Shown here in pieces: positions 43,021 through 52,366 of a stretch of DNA of 64,000 nt. Numbering within the stretch: the stretch's first letter is position 1; each line of letters starts with the position of its first letter. Under the pieces are notes generated by a model that saw only the letters and a program-made list of their open reading frames with translations, ran no database searches and was not told the origin of the DNA. This DNA comes from an uncultured Alphaproteobacteria bacterium (lineage in GTDB: Bacteria > Pseudomonadota > Alphaproteobacteria > RF32 > CAG-239): assembly GCA_944390275.1 (NCBI GenBank), contig CALXPL010000003.1, forward strand, positions 144,373-208,372. Direction: 5' to 3'. A program made the position numbers and the translations under genes.

Positions 43021-44062
43021 ATCCTATTACCTCGGCTACGGCTTTAAAGTGTTCTTGCGGTATCATTTCATCGAGTTCTACACTCGCAAATAAGGCTCGC
43101 GCTAACGGCGGGTTCTCTACTATCGGTATCTCATGTTCTTCGGCTATCTCCCTTATCTTTAAGGCTATGTTGTCTAAACCTTTGGCAACAACTATCGGGG
43201 CGTCCATCTTGTCCATGTCATATTGTAAAGCTACGGCATAATGCGTCGGGTTCACAATAACAACATCGGCTTTCGGTACGTTGTCCATCATGCGGTGGCG
43301 CGCTCTCTCGTTGCGGATTTGTCTTATCCTTGATTTGATTAACGGATCTCCTTCCATTTCTTTATATTCATCTTTAACTTCTTGTTTGGTCATACGCAAT
43401 TTTTTTAAGTGAGCGTATTTTTGGTAGGCAAAGTCCGCTATCGCCATGACTAAAACGGCTAGAAGTATTGTAAATATTAGCAAAACAACAATCTCGTGTA
43501 TCAAAACAAGTATTGTTATCGGGTCCATGTCCGGCATTAATTCACTCTTGACTAAATAGGGCTTTAATACCGCTACCGCTATGTAGCCGACTATGATGAT
43601 TTTGATTATCCCTTTCAAACTCTCGACTATCTTTTTCATGTTGATAAACTGCGGAAGAGCCGCAAATATGTTTAATTTGTTCCAATTCGGCAATAGTTTT
43701 TGCGGGGCATAAACAAAGCCGGTTTGCATGATGCTGGCCGCTATGCCCAAAACCATGAACAAGGCAAACGGTATTCCCAATATCTTCATCAAATTCAGAA
43801 AATTTTTCCATAGCATGAGTTGAATATGTCCGGAATCAGTCGGAATACTCTCGGGACGTTCAATGTATTGAATGAATGAAAGATAAAACCATTTGCCCAT
43901 CAGCGGAAGAATTAACCAGACAACAAACAACATACCCAAAAGCATGATAAAACTTTTGGCTTCTTGTGATATCGCAACGTCGCCTTCTTCTTTGGCTTTC
44001 GATATCTTTCGTTCCGACGGTTCTTCGGTTTTCGAGGCTTCGTCGTCGTCTTCGGCTACCAT
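42986..44062 (-). CDS. flhB: Flagellar export gate protein FlhB
   Basis: The product has 358 residues: a charged N terminus, four membrane segments (about 35-60, 90-115, 150-170 and 185-210) and a cytoplasmic domain with the self-cleaving NPTH at 271-274 (VIVNPTHYAVAL). FlhB switches export from rod/hook to filament substrates. It lies 13 bases after fliR in the order fliQ-fliR-flhB. Confidence 0.96.
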   Translation of the reverse strand: MVAEDDDEASKTEEPSERKISKAKEEGDVAISQEAKSFIMLLGMLFVVWLILPLMGKWFYLSFIQYIERPESIPTDSGHIQLMLWKNFLNLMKILGIPFALFMVLGIAASIMQTGFVYAPQKLLPNWNKLNIFAALPQFINMKKIVESLKGIIKIIIVGYIAVAVLKPYLVKSELMPDMDPITILVLIHEIVVLLIFTILLAVLVMAIADFAYQKYAHLKKLRMTKQEVKDEYKEMEGDPLIKSRIRQIRNERARHRMMDNVPKADVVIVNPTHYAVALQYDMDKMDAPIVVAKGLDNIALKIREIAEEHEIPIVENPPLARALFASVELDEMIPQEHFKAVAEVIGYVMQLKNETPR

Positions 44063-44075
44063 CTTCTTTCCTTAT

Positions 44076-44831
44076 TTAAGGCACAAACGGCTTTATGCCG
44101 CCTTCAAAATATCCCGCAAACCACATTATCATTACCGGTGTCGTTATGAATAACAATCCTAAACCAAGATAAATTTGCAACGGTAATGACAGAAAAAATA
44201 TGTTTAATTGCGGCATTAAGCGTGAAATTAATCCCATTCCCGTATAAAAAATTATGGTAAAGGCTATGAACGGTGAGGATAGTTGAAATCCCATCTTAAA
44301 ACTTTTTCCTATCGTTTGTGAAAAAAGTTTTGCCGTGTCCCCATACATTATCCCTTCTGTCGGCGGAAAAATACGATAACTCCCCATAACCGCTTCTATC
44401 ATCTGATGATGAATGTCTAATACAAAGATTACCGTTATTGCGGTGATGCTTAAAAAACTCTCTAAAACTATCGACTGATTTTGCGAAGTCGGGTCAAATA
44501 ATGTCGCATTCGAAAAGCCTATCGCTTGTCCCGCAAAATTTCCCGCCAGATTTAAGGCAAAATAATAAAACTGCATTAATAATCCCATGATTAAGCCTAT
44601 GGTGATTTCGTGAAAACCTAATTCCAATTTTTCTAAAAATATCTGTGGTTCCGGTGGATAATATTCTTGCAAAACAGGATAGAGAATGAAACTTATACCC
44701 AAAGCAATGTATAGCCTTATGCGCGGATTGACATAACTGCTCGTAAAACCCGGCATGACCATTATTGCCGTGCCGAACCTTAAAAAGACCATGACATAGG
44801 TATAAAATTCTAATTTTAACAGCTCTTGCAT
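44076..44831 (-). CDS. fliR: Flagellar export gate protein FliR
   Basis: The product has 251 residues, almost entirely membrane segments, with RFGTAIMVMPGF, FNLAGNFAGQAIGFSNATLFDP and QIYLGLGLLFITTPVMI as in FliR. It forms, with FliP and FliQ, the core of the export pore and contacts FlhB. Confidence 0.95.
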   Translation of the reverse strand: MQELLKLEFYTYVMVFLRFGTAIMVMPGFTSSYVNPRIRLYIALGISFILYPVLQEYYPPEPQIFLEKLELGFHEITIGLIMGLLMQFYYFALNLAGNFAGQAIGFSNATLFDPTSQNQSIVLESFLSITAITVIFVLDIHHQMIEAVMGSYRIFPPTEGIMYGDTAKLFSQTIGKSFKMGFQLSSPFIAFTIIFYTGMGLISRLMPQLNIFFLSLPLQIYLGLGLLFITTPVMIMWFAGYFEGGIKPFVP

Positions 44832-44851
44832 CTTCCGCTTATTATCCTTTG

Positions 44852-45118
44852 TTAACTGCCGCTGATAATCTTATCAAACAGCGTTTCCGACAATATTCTC
44901 ATTTGGTTTAGCATAAACGGAAATAATAAAATTATGGCTATGAATACTCCCAGTATCTTCGGGACAAAGGCTAAGGTCATTTCTTGTATTTGCGTTAAAG
45001 CCTGAAATATACCGATTATCAGACCGATAAACAAGGCAACAAGCAATATCGGACTAACTACTTTTATTAAGGTAAATATCGCTTCTCGCGCGATTTCCAA
45101 AACTTCGACTTCGTTCAT
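44852..45118 (-). CDS. fliQ: Flagellar export gate protein FliQ
   Basis: An 88-residue protein with two membrane segments. IGLIIGIFQALTQIQEMTLAF is the diagnostic FliQ loop and second segment. GCTTTGAGGA-like sequence is absent, but AAGGAGCAAGCA precedes the ATG. It starts the flagellar run of fliQ-fliR-flhB. Confidence 0.96.
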   Translation of the reverse strand: MNEVEVLEIAREAIFTLIKVVSPILLVALFIGLIIGIFQALTQIQEMTLAFVPKILGVFIAIILLFPFMLNQMRILSETLFDKIISGS

Positions 45119-45133
45119 TGCTTGCTCCTTTTC

Positions 45134-46252
45134 TTATTCTAAAGGTGTCAGTTTTTCAAAATAACGGTAGTTATTTACTCCGGTCATGAAAACACCGTCG
45201 TAGTTGGTCATGATGATGCTCTTAAAGTGTTCCGCCATTATCTTTTGCCAATCGCGGTGCCAATATTCCGTGATTATCCCATTCTCGTTGGCAAAGGATA
45301 ATCTTCTCAACCAACTCGGCTTGCCGATTTCCCATTCATCCTGCCAATAATAGGCTCCGCTGGTGGCTTCCGAGATGTTTTGTTCCGCTAAAATTAAACG
45401 TCGGGCTCCGTTCTTCTTATATTTCATCGCGTTGACTTCTTCTGCCGTAAACGGAACTTTATCATGAAATAACGGATTGACAATCAGAATATCGTAGTTG
45501 GAATTTCGTATCTCTTCCAACATTTCCGCTTTGCTCTTGTAGCCTTTATCTTCTAATAATAATGAGAAATTTTCCGCTTCATCGACTTTGAAAATGTTGC
45601 GTGCGTTCTCGTTGATTATCGGTTGTTTGGCTAAGTGGCGAAAGGCTTGATCGGGATGGATGAAACCGTAAAACAACAGTTTATCTTTTACCGAAAGTTC
45701 TGCCGCTTTTCCGTATGACGCTAAGTTTGGGCAATGGCTGATGGCTAGAAAACTCAAGCCCGTTTCTTGTAATTCTTTATCTAATTTTCGCGGGGTGCAA
45801 TACAAATCATTATATGCTACCGCGTTTATGTGTTTGCGAAATGCCGCCGCGCGTGTCCCCGGATTATAAGGACTGGTAATGCCCATTTGTTTCAGACTTG
45901 CCAAAAAACTCGGGTCGGAGGTGTTTATGCCTTGCGCTCGCGCCCTCTCGTATCCTTCAAGATGATATTCCCACAGGCTTTTGCTCAGCAAATCGCCTCC
46001 TTCGTGCAAGATGATTTGAAAGTTGGGGTTGAAGTCGCGAGCATAGTCGGAAAGCATACTAATATTGTTACGCATTAAATCGCGATAATTTAATATCGTT
46101 TCCGGTGCAACCTCCATGTCCAATATTTTTTCTTCCTGCGTTAGCGGATGTGGTTCCGTAAAACCATATAAACCAGCCAAAGCACTGACCGAATATGTCA
46201 GTGCCGTGCTGATTAAAATGCTTAACAGAATGTGTCTTTTACGTGTTGACAT
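45134..46252 (-). CDS. GH114-like secreted protein (endo-alpha-1,4-polygalactosaminidase / TM1410 type)
   Basis: The product has 372 residues. Residues 1-26 are a signal peptide ending SVSALA. The rest has the alternating pattern of a TIM barrel, with LAISHCPNLASYGK, YDILIVNPLFH, RRLILAEQNISEATSGAYYW, QDEW and YWHRDWQKIM, as in GH114 / TM1410 enzymes, where the two-acid active site lies in such segments. A Cys appears in place of a typical GH114 acidic residue in the LAISHCPN strand. It is probably periplasmic. It overlaps pgm by 14 bases and is 15 bases before fliQ. Confidence 0.66.
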   Translation of the reverse strand: MSTRKRHILLSILISTALTYSVSALAGLYGFTEPHPLTQEEKILDMEVAPETILNYRDLMRNNISMLSDYARDFNPNFQIILHEGGDLLSKSLWEYHLEGYERARAQGINTSDPSFLASLKQMGITSPYNPGTRAAAFRKHINAVAYNDLYCTPRKLDKELQETGLSFLAISHCPNLASYGKAAELSVKDKLLFYGFIHPDQAFRHLAKQPIINENARNIFKVDEAENFSLLLEDKGYKSKAEMLEEIRNSNYDILIVNPLFHDKVPFTAEEVNAMKYKKNGARRLILAEQNISEATSGAYYWQDEWEIGKPSWLRRLSFANENGIITEYWHRDWQKIMAEHFKSIIMTNYDGVFMTGVNNYRYFEKLTPLE

Positions 46253-47858
46253 CGGCTTTGGTTTTTCCCGTCCTCTTTTGTATTTCGGCGATATCCATGG
46301 CGATTTTCAGCAAATCACTGACCATCTCATAGGTGTCTTTGTCTAAGTTCTTATATTCCGGACGTTCCAGATAAACACGCAACGTGGCTCCGCTTGAACC
46401 CGTACCCGATAAGCGGTAGGTTATTTTGGATTGATTGCTGAAATCTACGACTAAGCCGTTTTTGGTAACGCTGCCATCTACCGGATCGTTATAAACAAAC
46501 GGTGCGGCTTGGGAAACTTTGTAGGCTCCGTATTCTTTGCCGGTAAGACTTGGTAATTTTGCTTCCAAATCTTTCATTAATTTATCCGCAACTTCCGTAT
46601 CTAAACCCTCAAAGTCAAAGCGCATATAATAACTGCGACCATATTTTTTCCAGTTTTCTCTCGTGATTTCTTCAACACTCTTGCCAGTAGCCGCAATTAT
46701 GCTTAACCAGAAAAGAATGGCCCAGATACCGTCTTTTTCTCTGATGTGTGATGAACCGGAACCGAAACTTTCTTCGCCGCAAAGAGTTATTCTCTTCGAA
46801 TCCATCAAATTTACAAAATATTTCCATCCTGTCGGAACAACATAGCAGGGGAGGTTGTTCTTTTCCGCAACACGGCATACCGCTGTGGAGGTTGCCGCTG
46901 ATTTGGCTACTCCGTAAATGCCGTTCTTATAAGCCGGAATTAAGTGATAATTATCGGCTAAAATGGCTAAGCTGTCGCTTGGGGTTACGAAAAATTTGCG
47001 TCCCAATATCATGTTTCTGTCGCCGTCTCCGTCATTGGCTCCCGCAAAGTCCGTAGCTTCATCCGAATACATGAAATCAACCAGATGTTTGGCATAAATT
47101 AAATTCGGGTCCGGATGCAAACCGCCAAAATCGGGAAGAGGAACCGCATGTGTGACCGTGCCTTTGCCCGCTCCCAATATCTCTTCAAATATTCTTATCG
47201 CATAGGGGCCGGTGACGGCGTTCATAGCATCAAATCTCATTGTGAAGCCCGATTTGAACAACTTCTTTAAGGCTTCAAAATCAAAAATGCTTTCCATCAT
47301 CTCAACATAGTCTTTGACCGAATCGATAATCTCTATTTCCATGTCGCCAAGTTTGGTGGTGCGAATTTTTGACAAGTCAATGTCTTCACTTTCAAAGATT
47401 TTATATTCGCTTATTTTCTTGGTGTTTTCGTAGATTTTATCGCTGACAGAGGTCGGAACTTGTCCTCCCGTTTCATTTGCATATTTAATTCCAAAGTCGC
47501 CGTTCTCTCCTCCGGGGTTGTGCGATGCCGATAATATGAAACCTCCGTTGGTGTGGTTCTTTAGCATGACGTGTGAGCCGGCCGGTGTCGATAAAAATCC
47601 GTTCTGTCCGACGATTAATTTTTTTACACCGTTGGCCGCGGCCATCTTAATAAGTTTTTGTATGGCGATTTTATTAAAATAGCGACCATCTCCTCCGACA
47701 ACAAAAACTTTGCCGCTCATGTCGCCGATGGTGTTAAATATACTTTGAATGAAATTCTCAAAGTAGTTCGGCTGCATCATAACTTTGGTCTTTTTGCGTA
47801 AACCGCCGGTGCCCATCTTTTGGTCTGTATAAGCGGTTGTTTTTTTTGTCTGTATCAT
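46239..47858 (-). CDS. pgm: Phosphoglucomutase (alpha-D-glucose phosphate-specific)
   Basis: The product has 539 residues. The phosphoserine loop is SASHNPGGENGDFGIKY, the metal loop GANDGDGDRNMI, and the sugar loop GEESFGSGSSHIREKDG; the C-terminal phosphate loop is LSGTGSSGATLRVYLE. It interconverts glucose-1- and glucose-6-phosphate, feeding sugar nucleotide and envelope synthesis. It is followed by the overlapping GH114-like gene, suggesting they share a transcript. Confidence 0.95.
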   Translation of the reverse strand: MIQTKKTTAYTDQKMGTGGLRKKTKVMMQPNYFENFIQSIFNTIGDMSGKVFVVGGDGRYFNKIAIQKLIKMAAANGVKKLIVGQNGFLSTPAGSHVMLKNHTNGGFILSASHNPGGENGDFGIKYANETGGQVPTSVSDKIYENTKKISEYKIFESEDIDLSKIRTTKLGDMEIEIIDSVKDYVEMMESIFDFEALKKLFKSGFTMRFDAMNAVTGPYAIRIFEEILGAGKGTVTHAVPLPDFGGLHPDPNLIYAKHLVDFMYSDEATDFAGANDGDGDRNMILGRKFFVTPSDSLAILADNYHLIPAYKNGIYGVAKSAATSTAVCRVAEKNNLPCYVVPTGWKYFVNLMDSKRITLCGEESFGSGSSHIREKDGIWAILFWLSIIAATGKSVEEITRENWKKYGRSYYMRFDFEGLDTEVADKLMKDLEAKLPSLTGKEYGAYKVSQAAPFVYNDPVDGSVTKNGLVVDFSNQSKITYRLSGTGSSGATLRVYLERPEYKNLDKDTYEMVSDLLKIAMDIAEIQKRTGKTKADVNT

Positions 47859-47978
47859 CGCTTGTTCCTTTGTTGTTTTTTATGTCTTTTACGTTATCAC
47901 TCTCGTTTGGAAACTCAAGCCCTAATCTTCCTTTATGGGGAAAACATTTTCTCTTAAACTCTTGTTTCCGTTCAAATT

Positions 47979-48770
47979 TTATAGAGTGCGATTTTCTATC
48001 TCTTTGAAATATTTGATGGTTTCCGGCCGCATTTCTTTGGTGGCGGCATCATCACATACGATAAGAGCGTGTTGGTGCATTTGCAAAATGCTTATCGGCC
48101 ACATTTGGCTGATGCCGCCTTCAACGGCTTGATGTATCGCTTGCGCTTTGTTTTCTCCGTTGGCAATTATCATGACTTCTTCCGCATCCATGATGGTACC
48201 GACACCAACGGTCAAGGCTGTTTTCGGAACTTGATTGATGTCATTGTTGAAAAAACGTGCGTTCGATTTTATGGTGTCCATGGTTAAGGTCTTGACCCTC
48301 GTTCGCGAACTCAAGGATGACCCCGGTTCGTTGAAGGCTATGTGTCCATCCGTTCCTACTCCGCCGATAAATAAATGAATTTTACCGTAACTCTTTATCT
48401 TTTCTTCATATTCATGACATTCTTTTTCATAATCCTTTGTCATGCCGTTTAAAAGATTAATGTTTTTGGCTTGAATGTCGATGTGTTTGAAAAAACTTTC
48501 CTGCATGAAGTAGTGATAACTTTCATGGTGAGCCGGCGGTAAGCCGATGTATTCATCCATGTTGAATGTTACCACGTGCTTAAAGGAAACTTTGCCGGAT
48601 TGGCATTGATTTATTAATTCTTTGTACATTCCTAACGGCGATGAACCCGTCGGCAAGCCTAAAACAAACGGTTTGTTTTCCGTTGGGCGAAAACGATTTA
48701 TTTTGTAGGAAACATAGTCGGCTGCCCATTTCGAGCAGCGTTCATAATCCGGATGAATAATCACTCTCAT
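47979..48770 (-). CDS. nagB: Glucosamine-6-phosphate deaminase
   Basis: The product has 263 residues. [16 protein letters not shown] is the phosphate-binding loop, [12 protein letters not shown] carries the catalytic Asp, and [21 protein letters not shown] includes the active-site His. It converts glucosamine-6-phosphate to fructose-6-phosphate and ammonia. It overlaps the end of nagA by four bases, so the two are coupled. Confidence 0.95.
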   Translation of the reverse strand: MRVIIHPDYERCSKWAADYVSYKINRFRPTENKPFVLGLPTGSSPLGMYKELINQCQSGKVSFKHVVTFNMDEYIGLPPAHHESYHYFMQESFFKHIDIQAKNINLLNGMTKDYEKECHEYEEKIKSYGKIHLFIGGVGTDGHIAFNEPGSSLSSRTRVKTLTMDTIKSNARFFNNDINQVPKTALTVGVGTIMDAEEVMIIANGENKAQAIHQAVEGGISQMWPISILQMHQHALIVCDDAATKEMRPETIKYFKEIENRTL

Positions 48771-49942
48771 AGCTTTTTTCCTTTATAATACATAACACCT
48801 TGTATAATGGTGTAGAGGTTGTTGAAATGTTTGTCAAAAACGGTTATGTCCGCATCATAGCCGGGGGCTATCAAGCCTAAATGTTCTTGTTTCATGATGC
48901 GTGCCGGATTGGCTGAGGCCATTTGTATGGCTTGTTCCAAGGTTAAGCCGAAAGATACCAGATTTTTTACTCCTTTAAGCATGGTCATGGCTGAACCGGC
49001 TATTACGTTATCGCTCTTGCGGTAGAAACATTCGTCTAAATAAACTTCTTCCTCATTGGCATAAAGCGGGGTTTTCTTTTGTTCGGTCGGTTTAAGCGAA
49101 TCGGTTACCAATACCAAACGGTCTATCGGTTTGCAGCGCAACAAAAATTTGATAATGTTCGGATTTATATGTATGCCATCCGCGATGATTTCGCAAGAGA
49201 TTTCCGGATGAATAAATACCGCTCCGACGGCTCCGGGGTCGCGGTGGTGCATACGGCTCATGGCGTTGAACAAGTGGGTTACATGCATAATTCTTGCTTG
49301 CATGCCTTCAACCATTTGTTCGTATGTAGCGTTTGTGTGTCCGGCTTGTAAGACAATGCCTTTGCTGATGGCGTTTAAGGCTAATTCTCTCATGTGTTTT
49401 AATTCCGGAGCAACCGTCATGTTTATGATTTTGCCTTCCGAGGCTTCCCAAAGCTCTTCCATTAAATCTATATCTACGGGACTTAATGATTCCGGGGTTT
49501 GTACTCCTAATCTTTCCGGTGATATAAACGGTCCTTCCAGATGTATTCCTAATATGCGGGCGCCTTTCTCCTTACCCATTGCTTCAACGACGGCTCTTAT
49601 CCCTTTGATTAATTCTGCTTTCGGGGCGGAATATAGCGTCGGTATGAAGGAGGTTACTCCGTAATGAACCAATTTTTCGGACATCTTGAGTATGGAATTG
49701 GTGCTTAAATCGTCCGTACCATAGCCGCCGATACCATGAATGTGTGTATCAATAAAACCGGGGGAAACATAGGCTCCTTGCAAATCTATAAATTCAACAT
49801 CAGGCTTAAACTGTTTTTGTTGAAAGCGTTTTTCATTAAAAACATCGATGATTTTGTGTTCTTTTATCATGACTGCGCAATTTTTCATTGCCGCATAGCC
49901 GTTTAGAACCGTTGCATTATGAAGGCATATTTCTTTCGTCAT
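48767..49942 (-). CDS. nagA: N-acetylglucosamine-6-phosphate deacetylase
   Basis: The product has 391 residues. The metal-binding site includes [22 protein letters not shown] (Glu ligand), [10 protein letters not shown] and [23 protein letters not shown] carries the catalytic Asp. It removes acetate from N-acetylglucosamine-6-phosphate, the step before NagB. Together nagA-nagB allow use of amino sugars from chitin, mucin or recycled peptidoglycan. No transporter lies next to them. Confidence 0.95.
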   Translation of the reverse strand: MTKEICLHNATVLNGYAAMKNCAVMIKEHKIIDVFNEKRFQQKQFKPDVEFIDLQGAYVSPGFIDTHIHGIGGYGTDDLSTNSILKMSEKLVHYGVTSFIPTLYSAPKAELIKGIRAVVEAMGKEKGARILGIHLEGPFISPERLGVQTPESLSPVDIDLMEELWEASEGKIINMTVAPELKHMRELALNAISKGIVLQAGHTNATYEQMVEGMQARIMHVTHLFNAMSRMHHRDPGAVGAVFIHPEISCEIIADGIHINPNIIKFLLRCKPIDRLVLVTDSLKPTEQKKTPLYANEEEVYLDECFYRKSDNVIAGSAMTMLKGVKNLVSFGLTLEQAIQMASANPARIMKQEHLGLIAPGYDADITVFDKHFNNLYTIIQGVMYYKGKKL

Positions 49943-50038
49943 GGCTTTTTTCCTGTTGCGAATCTTTTCCTTTGTCTTATATTAATTTAAGCCTTTATGC
50001 TTTGCAACGAATATTCTTTTTATAGGGAAGGTTTTTCT

Positions 50039-50980
50039 ATGTTTTTTTCTCGCTTCTTTAAACCTTTTTTTAACCTCTTTTCTTTACGCGCTTTCCGAAT
50101 CGGTTATTTGAAAGTTTCGGCCGTTCACAAAATTTTTTATCGCGTTTATGGAAACCCTAAAGGAAAAACCGTTATTTGTTTTCACGGCGGACCGGGGTAT
50201 TGGAGTAATCTTAAAACCGCTAAAAATTTTAATTTGAAAAAATATAAAGTTATTCTCTTTGACCAACGCGGTTGCGGTAAATCTCTGCCTCTCGGAGAAA
50301 TGAATGATAACACGACACAAGACCTTGTGGAAGATGCCGCTAAGCTTTTAGACTTTCTCAAAATCGATGAAAAAGTCATTGTTTTCGGAAGTTCTTGGGG
50401 CTCAACTTTGGCTCTGCTTTTTGCCGAAACTTTTCCGCAACGCGTAGAACGTCTTATCTTGTCTAAAGTCTTCTTGGCTAATCATGATAATCGGACTTGG
50501 GAACTTGAGAATTCCGCACTCTTTTATCCCGATATCTTTGAGAAAATCGCACAACCGGCTCAGAATGCCAAATTCCTTCCCGCTTATTATGCCTCTCTTA
50601 TCAATTCTGAAGATTTGCAAAAGAAAATTGATGCCGTTAATCTCTATGGTTCTTTTGAAAATGTTCTCGGTTCTTTGAATCCAAAACTCGGTTATCCTCT
50701 GGTGGATGAAACTTTGCTTAACTCTTCTAAAATTATGATGAATTATGCTGCAAACCGCTTCTTTCTCAAAGATAATCAAATTTTAGATAATGTTGCCAAG
50801 ATTCAACATATTCCGACCTTAATCGTGCATAATCGTCTTGATTTTGTTTGTCCGCTTAAGGGAGCTTTTGACCTTCATAAGGCTTTGCCTCTTTCTCATC
50901 TTGTTATTGTTCCCGAACGTGGGCACGGCGGTCCCCTTATTTCGCAATGCCTGAAGAAGGAAATCGCAGAAATTTTGTGA
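50039..50980 (+). CDS. Alpha/beta hydrolase, proline iminopeptidase-like (S33 family)
   Basis: The start is ATG 50039, after AGGGAAGG; the frame extends 42 bases further. The product has 313 residues. A short hydrophobic N-terminal segment (FFKPFFNLFSLRAFRIG) may associate with the membrane. CFHGGPGYWSN is the oxyanion HGGPG motif, GSSWGSTLALLFA the nucleophile elbow (Ser), and HNRLDFVCPLKGAF and ERGHGG supply Asp and His. The S33 family includes proline iminopeptidases and other hydrolases; the substrate cannot be fixed from sequence. Confidence 0.85.
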   Translation: MFFSRFFKPFFNLFSLRAFRIGYLKVSAVHKIFYRVYGNPKGKTVICFHGGPGYWSNLKTAKNFNLKKYKVILFDQRGCGKSLPLGEMNDNTTQDLVEDAAKLLDFLKIDEKVIVFGSSWGSTLALLFAETFPQRVERLILSKVFLANHDNRTWELENSALFYPDIFEKIAQPAQNAKFLPAYYASLINSEDLQKKIDAVNLYGSFENVLGSLNPKLGYPLVDETLLNSSKIMMNYAANRFFLKDNQILDNVAKIQHIPTLIVHNRLDFVCPLKGAFDLHKALPLSHLVIVPERGHGGPLISQCLKKEIAEIL

Positions 50981-51113
50981 TTAATTGTTGAAAACTCTTC
51001 CTTCCTCTGGATTATCTCTCTCTCTTGTGGTAACTTCTTTATCGAAGTTATAATTGTGGATGATATTAGGTGTTTGTTGTGTAGACGTGTGAAATACAAC
51101 GAAAGATTACGCT

Positions 51114-52364
51114 ATGGAAAATATTTATGGCGGACTATCGGCATCTGAAAAACTTACTCGTGATAAATCGGGTGCGCTCTTCTTAAAGATGAATTCTCGG
51201 AAAATTCAACTCGCTTTTCAACTCATTCATTCTAAACTTAATGAAGTCGATTTTGTGGTTTGGATTGCTCCGAATGCTTGTCTCTCCTCTTTGAAATATC
51301 GTGCGGATATTAATAATTTTGCTCAAACGGCTTTGCCTAAGCTAAAGAGCTTTTCCGTCGAGTGCTTGTCCCTCTCAGATGTGCGTTATTTGCAACTCTA
51401 TAATTTGGCTGATTCTTTTCGCGTCTTTTGTGTGGTCGATGATAGCTTAACTATCAAAAATACTGAAGCCGGAAGAACTCGCAGACTCTTGGCTATTGCT
51501 CCTAAATTTAAGTATCGCCTTATCTTAAGCAGTATGCCCTTAACTCAAGGCCTTATTGATTTGTATTCTCAAATCAAATTTATGAACCCAAGTCTGCTTA
51601 ACCTTTCCGAAACACAATTCTGTCATAAGTTCTTGCCTTATTATATTGACGAATTTCAAACCGTTAAACGATGGTCAACCCCTGAAAATGAACGTATCTT
51701 AATTGAAAAAATGAGACCCTATATTTATGATAGTGATTTCGATTTTAATTATCGTATCAAAAAATATGATGTCTTTTTTACTTTATCAAAAAATGAAGTG
51801 AAAATTTATTCCGATGAAAAAGATAATTTCTTAAAACGTCATTATCGCGTGCCCTTTATGGAGGTCGTTCATAAATTCCAACGTATCTATACTTTGTGCC
51901 AAAGCAAAATTGATGGGCTGTTCGAAATCCTCTCCGAAATCAGACTCCGTAAAGAAAAAGTTGTCGTCTTCGTGAAATTCTTGGATGAAATCGATTTCTT
52001 TCGTGATTGCGGCTGGTTCGATTGGGACAATTTTGCCGTCTTAACAGGAAAAACTAATAAACGTAAAGTGATGCAGCTCTTTGAGCATAATGTGGATGTT
52101 CTCTTTAGTTCTTATGGCGTCGATAGCTTTGGTCAGTGGATTAAATTGTGCCATAATGTTATCTTTTTTTCTCAGACTTTTGATTATCGGTTGAAAGTTA
52201 AAATGGTGCATGATATTGATTATATAAATGCTAAAGGCGAAATCAACATCTATGATTTTTGGGTGAATACGGGACTCGATGAAATGATACGGAAAAATTT
52301 GTTGATGAAACATGATGTGTTGACTAATGTGTGTAATGTTATTACTAATGAGGGAGTTTTATAA
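51114..52364 (+). CDS. Degenerate SNF2-like helicase, apparently without ATPase motifs
   Basis: The product has 416 residues. The order of elements follows SNF2 helicases: SGALFLKMNSRKIQLAFQLI where the GxGKT Walker A loop should be, FVVWIAPNACL as motif Ia, VVDDSLTIKN in place of DEAH-IKN, YRLILSSMPLTQGLIDLYSQ in place of LTGTP, then EKVVVFVKFLDEIDFF and VDVLFSSYGVDSFGQ in the second lobe. The lysine of Walker A, the Glu of motif II and the Arg finger are all missing. It probably binds DNA or a partner without hydrolysing ATP. It is two bases before the IbrA-like gene. Confidence 0.68.
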   Translation: MENIYGGLSASEKLTRDKSGALFLKMNSRKIQLAFQLIHSKLNEVDFVVWIAPNACLSSLKYRADINNFAQTALPKLKSFSVECLSLSDVRYLQLYNLADSFRVFCVVDDSLTIKNTEAGRTRRLLAIAPKFKYRLILSSMPLTQGLIDLYSQIKFMNPSLLNLSETQFCHKFLPYYIDEFQTVKRWSTPENERILIEKMRPYIYDSDFDFNYRIKKYDVFFTLSKNEVKIYSDEKDNFLKRHYRVPFMEVVHKFQRIYTLCQSKIDGLFEILSEIRLRKEKVVVFVKFLDEIDFFRDCGWFDWDNFAVLTGKTNKRKVMQLFEHNVDVLFSSYGVDSFGQWIKLCHNVIFFSQTFDYRLKVKMVHDIDYINAKGEINIYDFWVNTGLDEMIRKNLLMKHDVLTNVCNVITNEGVL

Positions 52365-52366
52365 TT

